This document shows positions 30,561-39,847 of a stretch of DNA of 64,000 bases, one piece after another. The notes below the pieces were generated by a model. The model saw only the letters and a program-made list of their open reading frames with translations, made no database searches and was not told where the DNA came from. The position numbers were made by a program, and so were the translations under genes. The stretch is taken from the NCBI GenBank assembly GCA_024707385.1, contig JANPZW010000008.1:248001-312000 (forward strand), written 5' to 3'. The stretch is from Cellvibrionaceae bacterium (GTDB lineage: Bacteria > Pseudomonadota > Gammaproteobacteria > Pseudomonadales > Cellvibrionaceae). How positions within the stretch are numbered: position 1 is the stretch's first letter; every line of letters begins with the position of its first letter.

Positions 30561-32958
30561 GTTGACGGACACCCCAATTTCGCCCCGTCGTCCGGATGAC
30601 GCCAAAGCGGCCGGAGGTGTCGGCAAGCCGCTTCCCCACGAGAGCGCGCGCAAGCATGTGACGGGCGCGGCACTCTATATCGATGATCTACCGGAGCCCT
30701 CCCGGCTGCTTCACGCGGCTGTGGGTTGCAGCCAAGTCACTTGCGGGCGCATCAAGTCTTTGGCTTTGGACGAGGTCATGGCTCAGACCGGTGTCGTGGC
30801 TGTTCTGACCCTCGCTGATGTGCCCGGTCATACGGATATAGGCCCTGTGTTTCCAGGCGACCCGGTTTTGGCGGACGGAGAAGTGAAGTTCTGGGGACAG
30901 CCTTTGTTCGCCGTGGCTGCCGACACCTTCGATAACGCCCGCCGCGCTCTGCGCTTTGCCAAAGTGGAGATAGACGCGGAAACGCCCCTGCTCGATCCTT
31001 TGCAAGCCGTGGCGGAAAACCGCTTGGTGCGACCAACTCATCAGCTGGCGCGCGGAGATGCCGCCGCGGCCATCGCCGCCGCGCCGAAGGTGTTGGAAGC
31101 GGAATTGAAAGTGGGTGGGCAGGAGCACTTCTATCTGGAGGGACAGGCGTCAGTCGCCATCCCGCAGGAGGATGGTGCTATGCACATCCACAGCTCCACT
31201 CAACATCCCAGCGAGGTGCAGAAGCTGGTGGCGGAAGTGTTGGCCCTGCCGCTCGGCGCCGTCACTGTGGAGACGCGTCGCATGGGTGGCGGTTTCGGTG
31301 GCAAGGAGACCCAGGCGGCTCAGTGGGCCTGTCTTGCAGCGCTGCTTGCACGCAAAACAGGTCGACCGGTGAAGCTGCGCCTGCCGCGCGCGGACGACAT
31401 GATCATGACCGGCAAGCGCCATCCCTTCGTCAATCGCTACCGCGTGGGTTTTGATGAGAGCGGCCTGTTGTTGGGGGCGGAGATCACCGTCACCGGTGAC
31501 TGCGGCCACTCGCCGGATTTGTCGGACGCCATTGTCGATCGCGCCATGTTCCACGCGGACAACGCCTATTATTTGCCTGCGGCCCATATCGTCGGCCATC
31601 GCGCATTCACCAATACCGTCTCCCACACGGCCTTTCGCGGCTTTGGCGGCCCTCAGGGCATGATGATTATCGAACGCGCCATGGACGACATTGCCAGGGC
31701 TGTCGGCGCAGACCCGCTGGATGTGCGCAAGCGCAATCTCTATCGCGGGCCGGAGCGCAATATCACGCCTTACCATCAGGCGGTGGAAAGCGACACTCTT
31801 ACGCAAGTGATCGAACAGCTTGAGAGCAGCAGCGATTACCGCGCGCGGCGGGAGGACATTGGCCGCTTCAATGAAACCAGCCCGGTGCTGAAAAAGGGTT
31901 TGGCGCTGACGCCAGTGAAATTTGGCATCTCCTTTACCGTGCAGCACCTGAATCAAGCGGGTGCATTGCTCCATGTGTACACCGACGGCAGCGTGCATCT
32001 GAACCACGGCGGCACCGAGATGGGCCAGGGGCTGAACACCAAGGTTGCGCAAATCGTGGCGGAGGAACTGCAGGTCGATATCGACCGAATTCATATCACT
32101 TCGACCCGCACCGACAAGGTGCCCAACACCTCGCCCACCGCGGCCTCCAGCGGCGCGGATTTGAATGGCCAGGCGGCGCTGGCGGCGGCGCGCATCATCA
32201 AACAGCGGTTGACGGATTTTCTGGTGGAGAGTGAAAAGGTCCCGCCGGAATCCGTGGTGTTTGCGGCCAATCAGGTGCACTTCGGCGAGGGGCGCGCTTT
32301 GAGTTTTGTCGAACTGGTCCAGCGGGCCTATCTCGCCCGGGTTTCGCTCTCCACCACCGGCTATTACCGCACGCCCAAAATCCACTACGACCGCGCCAAA
32401 GGCCGTGGCAGACCCTTTTTCTATTTCGCCACGGGGGCGGCGGTGAGCGAGGTGTTGGTCGATACTTTGACAGGTGAGTACCGCGTGCTGCGGGCGGACA
32501 TCTTGCACGATGTGGGTAACAGCCTGAATCCGGCGCTGGATATAGGTCAGGTGGAGGGTGCCTTCATTCAGGGGATGGGTTGGCTTACCACTGAGGAGTT
32601 GCGCTGGGACGGGCAGGGCAGGCTGCTGACCACCGGCCCCGCCACCTACAAGATTCCAACTGCGGCGGATATGCCCCCGGAATTCAACGTGGCTCTGCTG
32701 GAGAGCCGGCCCAACGAGGAGGCGACGGTATTTCGCTCCAAGGCCGTGGGTGAGCCGCCGTTTATGCTGGCGATTTCGGTGTGGTCCGCCTTGCGCGATG
32801 CCATCAGCAGTCTGGCGGATTACCGCATCAGCCCGGAGCTGGATACGCCGGCGACGCCGGAGCGGGTCTTTTGGGCCATCCGCCAAACTCAGGAACAAGC
32901 TGCCAGCGAACAACCAAATTCCGCGCGCGTCAGTCCAATGGCGCAGCGGAACCCTTGA
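30553..32958 (+). CDS. xdhB: xanthine dehydrogenase large, molybdopterin-binding subunit
   Basis: 801 residues. The molybdenum-cofactor contacts are RRMGGGFGGKETQAAQWACL, HTAFRGFGGPQGMMIIERAM and GTEMGQGLNTKVAQI. The active-site glutamate region near the C-terminus is KAVGEPPFMLAISVW. It hydroxylates hypoxanthine and xanthine to urate in the cytoplasm with XdhA. XdhC, encoded next, is needed to insert the sulfurated cofactor. The 664-codon open frame on the opposite strand is a composition shadow. Confidence 0.98.
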   Translation: MRKLTDTPISPRRPDDAKAAGGVGKPLPHESARKHVTGAALYIDDLPEPSRLLHAAVGCSQVTCGRIKSLALDEVMAQTGVVAVLTLADVPGHTDIGPVFPGDPVLADGEVKFWGQPLFAVAADTFDNARRALRFAKVEIDAETPLLDPLQAVAENRLVRPTHQLARGDAAAAIAAAPKVLEAELKVGGQEHFYLEGQASVAIPQEDGAMHIHSSTQHPSEVQKLVAEVLALPLGAVTVETRRMGGGFGGKETQAAQWACLAALLARKTGRPVKLRLPRADDMIMTGKRHPFVNRYRVGFDESGLLLGAEITVTGDCGHSPDLSDAIVDRAMFHADNAYYLPAAHIVGHRAFTNTVSHTAFRGFGGPQGMMIIERAMDDIARAVGADPLDVRKRNLYRGPERNITPYHQAVESDTLTQVIEQLESSSDYRARREDIGRFNETSPVLKKGLALTPVKFGISFTVQHLNQAGALLHVYTDGSVHLNHGGTEMGQGLNTKVAQIVAEELQVDIDRIHITSTRTDKVPNTSPTAASSGADLNGQAALAAARIIKQRLTDFLVESEKVPPESVVFAANQVHFGEGRALSFVELVQRAYLARVSLSTTGYYRTPKIHYDRAKGRGRPFFYFATGAAVSEVLVDTLTGEYRVLRADILHDVGNSLNPALDIGQVEGAFIQGMGWLTTEELRWDGQGRLLTTGPATYKIPTAADMPPEFNVALLESRPNEEATVFRSKAVGEPPFMLAISVWSALRDAISSLADYRISPELDTPATPERVFWAIRQTQEQAASEQPNSARVSPMAQRNP

Positions 32959-32976
32959 TGTGTGAGAGGTAGATCT

Positions 32977-33810
32977 ATGCCGAAATTTCTCGATTGGGCC
33001 GAAGCCGCTGCCAATTTGAGTCAGCGCGGTGAAGGCTATGTGCTGGTCACGGTGCTGGGGGTGAAAGGTTCGGCGCCGAGGGACAGCGGCACCAAAATGC
33101 TGGTGAGCGCCGATTCGAGTATCGACACCATCGGCGGCGGCCACCTGGAATACGCGGCCATCAATCGCGCGCGGGAATTATTGCTGTCCGGGCAGAACCA
33201 GCAGCATCTGGAGGAATTTCCCCTCGGCCCCAAACTCGGCCAGTGCTGCGGTGGCCGCGTGACCCTGCTGTACGAATGTTTTGCCGCCACCGCGACGCCT
33301 GTCGCGGTATTCGGCGCGGGCCATGTGGGGCGGGCTTTGATACCGCTGCTGGCACAACTGCCGCTGCGCGTGCGCTGGATCGACAGCCGCGGGGATCAAT
33401 TTCCAGATGAAATTCCCGCTGGTGTGACGCGAGTGGTCGCATCCCATCCCGAGGATGAGGTGGTGGACTTGCCGTCGGGCACCTTCGTACTGGTGATGAC
33501 CCACCAGCATCCCCTGGACTACGCCATTACCGAAGCAGCGTTGCGGCGTGGCGATGCCGGTTTTCTCGGCGTCATCGGTTCGCAAACCAAGGCCCAACGT
33601 TTTCGCATGCGTTTGGAGCATCGGGGCTTTCATCGTGATGCGATTGCTTCCATGCACTGCCCCATAGGACTAACGGAGATTCCGGGCAAGCGACCGATGG
33701 AAGTCGCCGTCTCGATTGCCGCGCAACTGATTCCGCTCTACCAACGTCCCAAAGTGGCCAACCCGGCGCGGCTGACGGCGACGGCTTTGTTGACGCAGTT
33801 GAAGGAATAG
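32977..33810 (+). CDS. xdhC: XdhC, molybdenum cofactor insertion protein for xanthine dehydrogenase
   Basis: 277 residues from ATG 32977 (MPKFLDWAEAAANLSQRGEG). The XdhC/CoxI N-terminal domain has the GVKGSAPRD motif and IDTIGGGHLEYAAI. The C-terminal Rossmann domain has VAVFGAGHVGRALIPLLAQL. It binds Mo cofactor, promotes its sulfuration and loads it into XdhB. It starts 18 bp after xdhB. Confidence 0.95.
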   Translation: MPKFLDWAEAAANLSQRGEGYVLVTVLGVKGSAPRDSGTKMLVSADSSIDTIGGGHLEYAAINRARELLLSGQNQQHLEEFPLGPKLGQCCGGRVTLLYECFAATATPVAVFGAGHVGRALIPLLAQLPLRVRWIDSRGDQFPDEIPAGVTRVVASHPEDEVVDLPSGTFVLVMTHQHPLDYAITEAALRRGDAGFLGVIGSQTKAQRFRMRLEHRGFHRDAIASMHCPIGLTEIPGKRPMEVAVSIAAQLIPLYQRPKVANPARLTATALLTQLKE

Positions 33811-33828
33811 CAGTGTGGCACGATGAAT

Positions 33829-33863
33829 CCCCTCTCCCTCTGAGAGAGGGTTAGGGTGAGGGC
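33829..33863. repeat. REP-like palindromic intergenic element
   Basis: CCCCTCTCCCTCTGAGAGAGG followed by GTTAGGGTGAGGG. This resembles the widely scattered CCCTCTCCC...GGGTGAGGG repeats of many proteobacterial genomes. It can fold into an imperfect hairpin and lies between xdhC and allantoicase, where it may affect mRNA stability. Only one copy is seen in the window. Confidence 0.6.
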
Positions 33864-33899
33864 GCTACTTCCTCTCCGCTTATTCAACGGAAAAAATAA

Positions 33900-34904
33900 A
33901 TGCATAACACCGACCCAAATTTCCCCTGGCCTTTAACCCACGTCGATCTCCTCAGCGAGCGTTACGGCGGCCAGCCGCTCTCCTGCAATGACGAATTTTT
34001 CGCCGAGGCGAGCAATCTGGTTAAACGCGAGGAGCCGGTTTTTATCGCCGATAAATACACCGACCGCGGTAAATGGATGGACGGTTGGGAAACTCGCCGC
34101 CGGCGCACGCCGGGTTTTGACTGGTGCATTTTGCGCCTCGGCCTTGCCGGGGTAATCAAAGCGATAGATGTGAACACCACATTCTTTCGCGGCAACGCGC
34201 CGGAAAAAATTACTCTCGAAGCCTGTCACAGCAAAACCGATCCTGGTGAAACCGGGGATTGGCAAGTGCTATTGGAGCAGGTGCCTGTGCAGGCGAATAG
34301 CCATAACTATTTTGAGATTTCCGATCGGCATACTTGGACGCATCTGCGGTTAAAAATTTACCCGGATGGCGGCGTGGCGCGGCTGCGGATTTACGGTGAA
34401 CCCAGGGCGGATTGGTCGGTGCTTCTGCCGGGCGAATTGGTGGATCTGGCGGCGAGTACTAACGGCGGCAGAGCACTGGCCTGCTCCGATATGTTTTTCA
34501 GCCCGATGAACAATCTGATTGCGCCGGCGCGCGGCGTGAATATGGGGGATGGCTGGGAAACCAAACGCCGTCGCGGACCAGGTCACGACTGGCTGATCGT
34601 CAAGCTCGCCAGCGCCGGACAAATCCAGCGCGTGTTGATCGACACCTGCCACTTTAAAGGCAATTTCCCCGAGTCTTTTTCGCTTGAAGCCGTTAATACC
34701 TCGCGGGAAGACCTGACCGCCAGCGATATTCCTTGGCAGCCCTTGATCTCCCGCACGCGCCTGCAGGCTCACACCGAACACGTTTTTCAAACCGAGATCA
34801 GCGAAACACAAAGCCGATTTAATCATGTGCGTCTGAATATTTATCCGGATGGCGGTGTGAGCCGTATGCGGATATGGGGCTATCCAGAGTTAGTCAAATC
34901 ATGA
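33900..34904 (+). CDS. alc: allantoicase
   Basis: 334 residues formed by two homologous halves of about 160 residues each. Compare DGWETRRRRTPGFDWCILRL with DGWETKRRRGPGHDWLIVKL, and LKIYPDGGVARLRIYGEPR with LNIYPDGGVSRMRIWGYPE. It hydrolyses allantoate to ureidoglycolate and urea. The stop overlaps the uraD start (ATGA), so expression is coupled. Confidence 0.97.
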   Translation: MHNTDPNFPWPLTHVDLLSERYGGQPLSCNDEFFAEASNLVKREEPVFIADKYTDRGKWMDGWETRRRRTPGFDWCILRLGLAGVIKAIDVNTTFFRGNAPEKITLEACHSKTDPGETGDWQVLLEQVPVQANSHNYFEISDRHTWTHLRLKIYPDGGVARLRIYGEPRADWSVLLPGELVDLAASTNGGRALACSDMFFSPMNNLIAPARGVNMGDGWETKRRRGPGHDWLIVKLASAGQIQRVLIDTCHFKGNFPESFSLEAVNTSREDLTASDIPWQPLISRTRLQAHTEHVFQTEISETQSRFNHVRLNIYPDGGVSRMRIWGYPELVKS

Positions 34905-35434
34905 CGCTCGACGAATTCAACGCTCTCAGCTCCAGCGATGCGAAACACCTGCTTATCCAGTGTTGCGCAGCGCAAGCGTGGGTTGACCGCATGATCGCAA
35001 AGCGACCGTTTGCGACGTTTGATGATGTTTTGCTTGCAACTGACCACATCTGGCACACACTGAGCGAAGCGGATTTTCTCGAAGCTTTTGAGGCGCATCC
35101 GCAGATTGGCAATGTAGAGTCGCTGCGGGCAAAATACGCCAGCACCAAAACACTGGCTGCTGGTGAACAGGCAGCGGTGGCTGTGGCGAGCGAAAAAGTC
35201 TTGCGGGATTTGGTAGATGGCAATCGCGTCTATCTCCAAAAATTCGGTTTTATCTTTATTGTGTTCGCCACGGGTAAATCAGCGGAGCAGATGTTGTCGC
35301 TGCTGCAAGCAAGATTGCCCAACGACCGGTATAGCGAAATCAAAAATGCCGCCGAGGAGCAGTGCAAAATCACCCGATTGCGTTTGCAAAAATTGCTGGG
35401 CGAGATTGACGGAAAAGAAGATAAAAATATATGA
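34901..35434 (+). CDS. uraD: 2-oxo-4-hydroxy-4-carboxy-5-ureidoimidazoline (OHCU) decarboxylase
   Basis: 177 residues from ATG 34901. The catalytic region LEAFEAHPQIGNVESLRAKY has the family HP(Q/R)IG histidine, and FIFIVFATGKSAEQML is the conserved C-terminal block. It makes S-allantoin from OHCU. Overlaps of 4 bp exist on both sides (alc and uraH). Confidence 0.96.
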   Translation: MTLDEFNALSSSDAKHLLIQCCAAQAWVDRMIAKRPFATFDDVLLATDHIWHTLSEADFLEAFEAHPQIGNVESLRAKYASTKTLAAGEQAAVAVASEKVLRDLVDGNRVYLQKFGFIFIVFATGKSAEQMLSLLQARLPNDRYSEIKNAAEEQCKITRLRLQKLLGEIDGKEDKNI

Positions 35435-35772
35435 GCCAAATAACCACCCATATTCTCGACACTGCACGCGGCCGCCCGGCCTCAGGTGTTGCTGTCAGTT
35501 TAAGCCTGCAAGTCGCCGATGCGTGGCAACTGTTGGCGACAGGCGCCACCGATTCGAACGGACGTGTTACAGACCTATTGCCTGAAAGCAAACCTCTGCC
35601 CGCCGGCATCTATAAAATGCATTATGAAACCGGCGGCTATTTTTCCGCCAGCGCTCAGCCGGTTTTTTATCCGTGGGCTGAAGTGGTGTTCAGTATCGAG
35701 GGTGATGGTGCGCACTACCATATTCCGCTGTTGTTGAGCCCTTATGGCTATTCAACTTACCGTGGGAGTTGA
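35431..35772 (+). CDS. uraH: 5-hydroxyisourate hydrolase (transthyretin-like)
   Basis: 113 residues. The N-terminal ITTHILDTARGRPASGVAVS has the conserved His of the family, and the C-terminus YHIPLLLSPYGYSTYRGS ends in the diagnostic YRGS tetrapeptide. It converts 5-hydroxyisourate, the product of PuuD, to OHCU. Confidence 0.98.
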   Translation: MSQITTHILDTARGRPASGVAVSLSLQVADAWQLLATGATDSNGRVTDLLPESKPLPAGIYKMHYETGGYFSASAQPVFYPWAEVVFSIEGDGAHYHIPLLLSPYGYSTYRGS

Positions 35773-35812
35773 GCTTTATTGTGGAAATTAAACAAAAGGA
35801 GATGAGTCGAAA

Positions 35813-36148
35813 ATGACGTTTAGAAGTTTGCTTTGTTTAGTGATGGTTGTTCTGATCTCAGGTTGTACCACGCTGCTCGCCAATGAAGTTAATCGCTTCC
35901 GTGAAAAAAATGGTGGGTGTGATTTGTACCCAGAGGCCGGGTGTATCGATCTTGTCAAGACCGCCATTACCGATATCGCAATAGGAGTAGATATTGCCCG
36001 AAACCTAATGGAGTCGAATCCTCTTGAGGCGCCGATCCCCGAAATCGACAAAGGAGAGATTCAATGTGATGTGGAGTACGAAAAAATCTGTAGTGCATCT
36101 CGCGGTTGTCACTGCATGCCGCAAACCGTTCAGGGCGACACTCTGTGA
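35813..36148 (+). CDS. small predicted lipoprotein of unknown function inside the purine cluster
   Basis: 111 residues. Signal and lipobox: MTFRSLLCLVMVVLISGCTT, with predicted lipidation at Cys18. The mature part has seven further cysteines, several near the C-terminus (CSASRGCHC), which suggests disulfides or metal binding in the periplasm. AAAGGAG lies upstream. Its stop overlaps the GTG start of allA (GTGA), so it is translationally tied to a purine enzyme. No family recognised. Confidence 0.75.
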   Translation: MTFRSLLCLVMVVLISGCTTLLANEVNRFREKNGGCDLYPEAGCIDLVKTAITDIAIGVDIARNLMESNPLEAPIPEIDKGEIQCDVEYEKICSASRGCHCMPQTVQGDTL

Positions 36149-36636
36149 TCCGAGATATTGAGCCACTTACCGTGGAAGCCTTTGGTCCTTTTGGGGATGT
36201 CATCGAAGCAACCCCATCTGCGCAAAATTTTTCCATCAATTACGGTAATACTCACCGGTTTCACGATCTCGCGAAAGTGGATGTGAATAATGGTGGTGGA
36301 AGGGCGGGAATCAGTATTTTTCGCTCCACGCCTCTGCCGATGCCAATTTCTATTCGCCTGTTGGAGCGCCATCCCCTCTCCAGCCAGGCGTTTTTTCCGC
36401 TAAGCCCACATCCTTATCTGGTTGTAGTGGCGCCACCTGGCGATCTGGATGAAAAAGCGATACGTGTCTTTTTAGTGCAGCCTGGGCAGGGGGTGAATTA
36501 TCACCCAGGAACCTGGCACCATTTCTGTTTGGCGCTGGAAGCAGAAAGTGATTTTTTGGTGGTGGACAGAATTGGACAGGGCAATAACTGCGATGAATTT
36601 TTGTTGAAAACCCCTTTTTCAATTGAGCTTCAATAA
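36145..36636 (+). CDS. allA: ureidoglycolate lyase
   Basis: 163 residues from GTG 36145 (VIRDIEPLTVEAFGPFGDVI). A longer frame begins at 36106, but the family start aligns with the GTG. Cupin-like dimer that splits ureidoglycolate into glyoxylate and urea. The block LVQPGQGVNYHPGTWHHFCL carries the typical YHPGTWHH signature. It releases the glyoxylate that malate synthase G can use. Confidence 0.95.
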   Translation: MIRDIEPLTVEAFGPFGDVIEATPSAQNFSINYGNTHRFHDLAKVDVNNGGGRAGISIFRSTPLPMPISIRLLERHPLSSQAFFPLSPHPYLVVVAPPGDLDEKAIRVFLVQPGQGVNYHPGTWHHFCLALEAESDFLVVDRIGQGNNCDEFLLKTPFSIELQ

Positions 36637-36708
36637 TCTGAACCGGGCCTGTGCTCAGGCTGGTCCGGTCGGTAGAATGTGCGCTCCCAACAGCCTGGAG
36701 ATGGCGAT

Positions 36709-37305
36709 ATGGCCCTAACTCAATCCACCATGATGACCCTCGGCAGTAAAGCGCCCGATTTTTCCTTGCCGGCTACCGAAGGTAATATCGTCAGTTTGGC
36801 CGATTTTTCTCAAGCGAAAGCATTAGTGGTTTTATTTATCTGTAATCACTGTCCTTACGTTATTCATATAGCGTCAGCACTGGCGAATCTGGCGAAAAAG
36901 TATCAATCAGAAGGTGTGGCGTTTGTGGCCATCAATAGCAATGACGCCGCTGCTTATCCGGCCGATAGTTTTGCCAATATGAAGCTCGAGAGAGAAAAGC
37001 GCGGTTATACCTTTCCTTATTTATTCGATGAAACCCAGTCCGTGGCCCATAGCTACGGTGCGGCGTGCACGCCGGACATCTATGTTTTTGATCACAACCA
37101 GGCTTTGGTTTATCGCGGTCAGTTCGATGACACCCGCCCCAATCGAATTTCATCCGGCAACTATGACTCATCGGTGAATCCCGCGAACGGTTCCGCTTTG
37201 GCGGCCGCGCTTGATCTTCTGTTGGCGGGCAAAAAAATTCCCGCGGATCAGTATCCATCAATGGGCTGCAATATTAAATGGAAGCCCGGTAATGAGCCAG
37301 CCTGA
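36709..37305 (+). CDS. thioredoxin-fold protein (AhpC/TSA-redoxin type)
   Basis: 198 residues from ATG 36709 (MALTQSTMMTLGSKAPDFSL). Peroxiredoxin/redoxin domain with VVLFICNHCPYVIHIASALA: the CNHCPYV motif belongs to a family often annotated as thioredoxin family protein. Electron donor and target are unknown. It overlaps the guaD start by 14 bp, so it belongs to the purine transcript. A link to oxidants from purine oxidation is only inference. Confidence 0.88.
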   Translation: MALTQSTMMTLGSKAPDFSLPATEGNIVSLADFSQAKALVVLFICNHCPYVIHIASALANLAKKYQSEGVAFVAINSNDAAAYPADSFANMKLEREKRGYTFPYLFDETQSVAHSYGAACTPDIYVFDHNQALVYRGQFDDTRPNRISSGNYDSSVNPANGSALAAALDLLLAGKKIPADQYPSMGCNIKWKPGNEPA

Positions 37306-38602
37306 GCGGCAAGCCTATCGGGCGCGGATTCTGCATTTTCTCCACGAGCCTGAAGATAAAGGAGAGGCGGCCTGGCAATATTTTGACGACGGTGTGTTGC
37401 TGGTCGAAAACGGCCATATCAGAGCCGTTGGCCCGGCGGATCAAATTTTGCAAAACTTCACCGGTCCGGTGGAAGATTTTTCGCGTTATTTGATTGTGCC
37501 GGGTTTTGTGGATTGCCATATCCACTATCCGCAAACAGAGATGATCGCCGCCTACGGCGAGCAGTTGTTGTCCTGGTTGAAGAATTACACCTATCCCACG
37601 GAACAAAAATTTTCTGATTCCCAATACGCCGCATCCGTTGCCGCGTTTTCTTTGGACGAATTACTGCGCAACGGCACTACCACAGCGCTGGTATTTGCCA
37701 GCGTCCACCCGCAGTCGGTCGACGCGTTTTTTAATGAAGCGCAAAAGCGGAATTTGCGCATGATCGCCGGCAAGGTATTGATGGATCGCAATGCGCCAGT
37801 GGAGTTGTGCGAAACGGCAGAAACTGGTTATCAGCAAAGCCGTGAGTTGATTCAGCGATGGCACGGCGTGGACCGCCTGCGATACGCCGTCACCCCTCGT
37901 TTTGCTATTACCAGCAGCCGGGAGCAATTGGCAAAGGCGGCGGAATTGTTGCGAGAGTTTCCGGATGTTTATCTTCACACCCATCTGGCGGAAAACCGCC
38001 TGGAAGTGGACGAAGTGAAAAAGTCCTTTCCCGAGGCGGAGGATTATCTGGATGTCTATGACAACGCCGGTCTGTTGGGACGTCGGAGCATATTTGCCCA
38101 CGGAATACATTTATGTGATCGCGAGTGCACGCGTCTGGCGCAGACGCATTCGGTTGTCGCCCATTGTCCTACGTCAAATCTGTTTTTGGGTTCGGGTAAG
38201 TTTGATATGACGAAAATGCGGCGCTTCGGTGTGCGTGTAGGAATGGGAACTGATGTGGGGGCGGGAACCAGTTTTTCATTGCTGCGCACTATGGACGAAG
38301 CCTACAAAGTACAGCAGCTGCTCGGTGGCAAGTTGGATCCCTTTCAAGCATTTTATATGGCTACCTTGGGCGGCGCCCGCGCGTTGGACCTGGATGACAA
38401 GATCGGCAATTTTGAGCCAGGGAAAGAAGCAGATTTTTGTGTTCTCGATCTGCAAGCGACGCCGCTGTTGCAATTCCGCTTGCAGCATTCCCATTCACTG
38501 AGCGATCTGCTATTTGTCTTGCAGACCCTTGGCGACGACAGGGTGATTGCGCGTACCTATGCTATGGGGCACTGCGTGCACCAACGCCAGGAAATCTCCT
38601 GA
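37292..38602 (+). CDS. guaD: guanine deaminase
   Basis: 436 residues from ATG 37292 (MSQPERQAYRARILHFLHEP). Amidohydrolase superfamily: metal site PGFVDCHIHYPQTEMIAAYG, catalytic HTHLAEN, VVAHCPTSNLFLGSG, and MGTDVGAGTSFSLLRTMDEA with the metal aspartate. It converts guanine to xanthine. The stop codon shares a base with the ATG of the next gene (TGATG). Confidence 0.97.
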   Translation: MSQPERQAYRARILHFLHEPEDKGEAAWQYFDDGVLLVENGHIRAVGPADQILQNFTGPVEDFSRYLIVPGFVDCHIHYPQTEMIAAYGEQLLSWLKNYTYPTEQKFSDSQYAASVAAFSLDELLRNGTTTALVFASVHPQSVDAFFNEAQKRNLRMIAGKVLMDRNAPVELCETAETGYQQSRELIQRWHGVDRLRYAVTPRFAITSSREQLAKAAELLREFPDVYLHTHLAENRLEVDEVKKSFPEAEDYLDVYDNAGLLGRRSIFAHGIHLCDRECTRLAQTHSVVAHCPTSNLFLGSGKFDMTKMRRFGVRVGMGTDVGAGTSFSLLRTMDEAYKVQQLLGGKLDPFQAFYMATLGGARALDLDDKIGNFEPGKEADFCVLDLQATPLLQFRLQHSHSLSDLLFVLQTLGDDRVIARTYAMGHCVHQRQEIS

Positions 38603-39789
38603 TGGCAATGCCTTATATTCTGGACTGGTTGAATCTTTTGTTGCGCTGGGGCCATCTGGTCACCGGTATCGCCTGGATCGGCGCCTCCTTTTATTTCATC
38701 TGGCTGGATAATTCCCTGGAGGAACCCTCGGAAGACAACAAGAATAAGGGCATTGGCGGCCAATTGAATTCCATACACGGCGGCGGTTTTTATGAAGTCG
38801 CTAAATATAAGCTCGCACCGCCAAAAATGCCTCAGACGTTGCACTGGTTTAAATGGGAGGCTTACAGCACCTGGATTACCGGATTTTTTCTTTTGGCTTT
38901 GATGTATTACGTCGGCGCGGAATCTTATCTTGTCGATCCGACAAAATATCCGTTGCAACCCTGGCAGGGCATTGTGTTGAGCCTGGCTACTCTGGGTATC
39001 GGCTGGTTTATTTATGATGCCCTCTGTAAAAGCCCGCTCGCGCGCAATGGCTGGATTTTGGCGGGTGTGCTGCTGATCCTGATTGGACTTTCGGCATGGG
39101 CGCTCGGCAATGTTTTCAGTGATCGCGCAGCCTTTCTGCATGTGGGTGCGCTGATCGGAACCTGTATGGCGGCGAATGTCTTTTTTGTCATTATTCCCGG
39201 TCAAAAAGCCCTGGTGGCCGCAGTTGAAGCGGGACGAGCGCCGGACACCAAATATGCCAGGGCGAGCAAGTTGCGCTCGGTGCACAATAATTACCTCACT
39301 CTGCCGATTCTATTTTTGATGATCAGCAATCACTATCCCATGACCTATGGGCATCAACATGCCTGGGCGGTATTGCTGGCGATTGTTTTGCTCGGTGCCT
39401 GGACGCGGCATTTTTTTAATTTGCGCCACAAAGGCATATTTAAACCGAGCATATTGATCAGTGCGCTTATTGGGTTTGCACTGCTCGCGTGGGTGATGTC
39501 ACCTCGCGCCGTTTTGCCGCCGCAAAACAAGACTGCGGGTCTCACGGATACGCAGGCCCACGCTATGGTTCGTCAGCACTGCGCGGGATGTCATAGCGCC
39601 AATCCCACGGACGAAATTTTTACCGTAGCTCCTGGCGGCGTTTTGTTGGAATCACCCGAGCATATTCGCCAATGGATGGGGCGTATCCAAATGCGGGTGT
39701 TGATCAGTAAGGACATGCCATTTATGAACAAAACCGGCATGACTGAGGAAGAGCGGATGCAATTGGGTGAGTGGTTAAGCGCGCAGTAG
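38602..39789 (+). CDS. puuD: PuuD-type urate hydroxylase, membrane protein with cytochrome c domain
   Basis: 395 residues from ATG 38602 (MAMPYILDWLNLLLRWGHLV). About eight membrane helices (GHLVTGIAWIGASFYFIWL near the N-terminus) are followed by a periplasmic cytochrome c domain with heme motif CAGCH at residues 327-331 and a later candidate Met ligand. It oxidises urate to 5-hydroxyisourate and sends electrons to the respiratory chain rather than making H2O2. It is the last gene of the purine unit. Confidence 0.95.
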   Translation: MAMPYILDWLNLLLRWGHLVTGIAWIGASFYFIWLDNSLEEPSEDNKNKGIGGQLNSIHGGGFYEVAKYKLAPPKMPQTLHWFKWEAYSTWITGFFLLALMYYVGAESYLVDPTKYPLQPWQGIVLSLATLGIGWFIYDALCKSPLARNGWILAGVLLILIGLSAWALGNVFSDRAAFLHVGALIGTCMAANVFFVIIPGQKALVAAVEAGRAPDTKYARASKLRSVHNNYLTLPILFLMISNHYPMTYGHQHAWAVLLAIVLLGAWTRHFFNLRHKGIFKPSILISALIGFALLAWVMSPRAVLPPQNKTAGLTDTQAHAMVRQHCAGCHSANPTDEIFTVAPGGVLLESPEHIRQWMGRIQMRVLISKDMPFMNKTGMTEEERMQLGEWLSAQ

Positions 39790-39847
39790 GTTCGGCGCGC
39801 TCCATGCAGTGTTATGATGCGGCCTTTGTATTTCCCAGGCGCCTATT

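Noticed and set aside
31150..33144. 664-codon open frame antisense to xdhB and the start of xdhC
   Set aside because: It is a composition shadow of a GC-rich gene. The sequence is His/Gln/Arg-rich without domains, while the plus strand encodes an unmistakable xanthine dehydrogenase.
33829..33863. CRISPR or attachment-site repeat
   Set aside because: Single copy in the window with no spacer array or integrase; better explained as a REP-like element.
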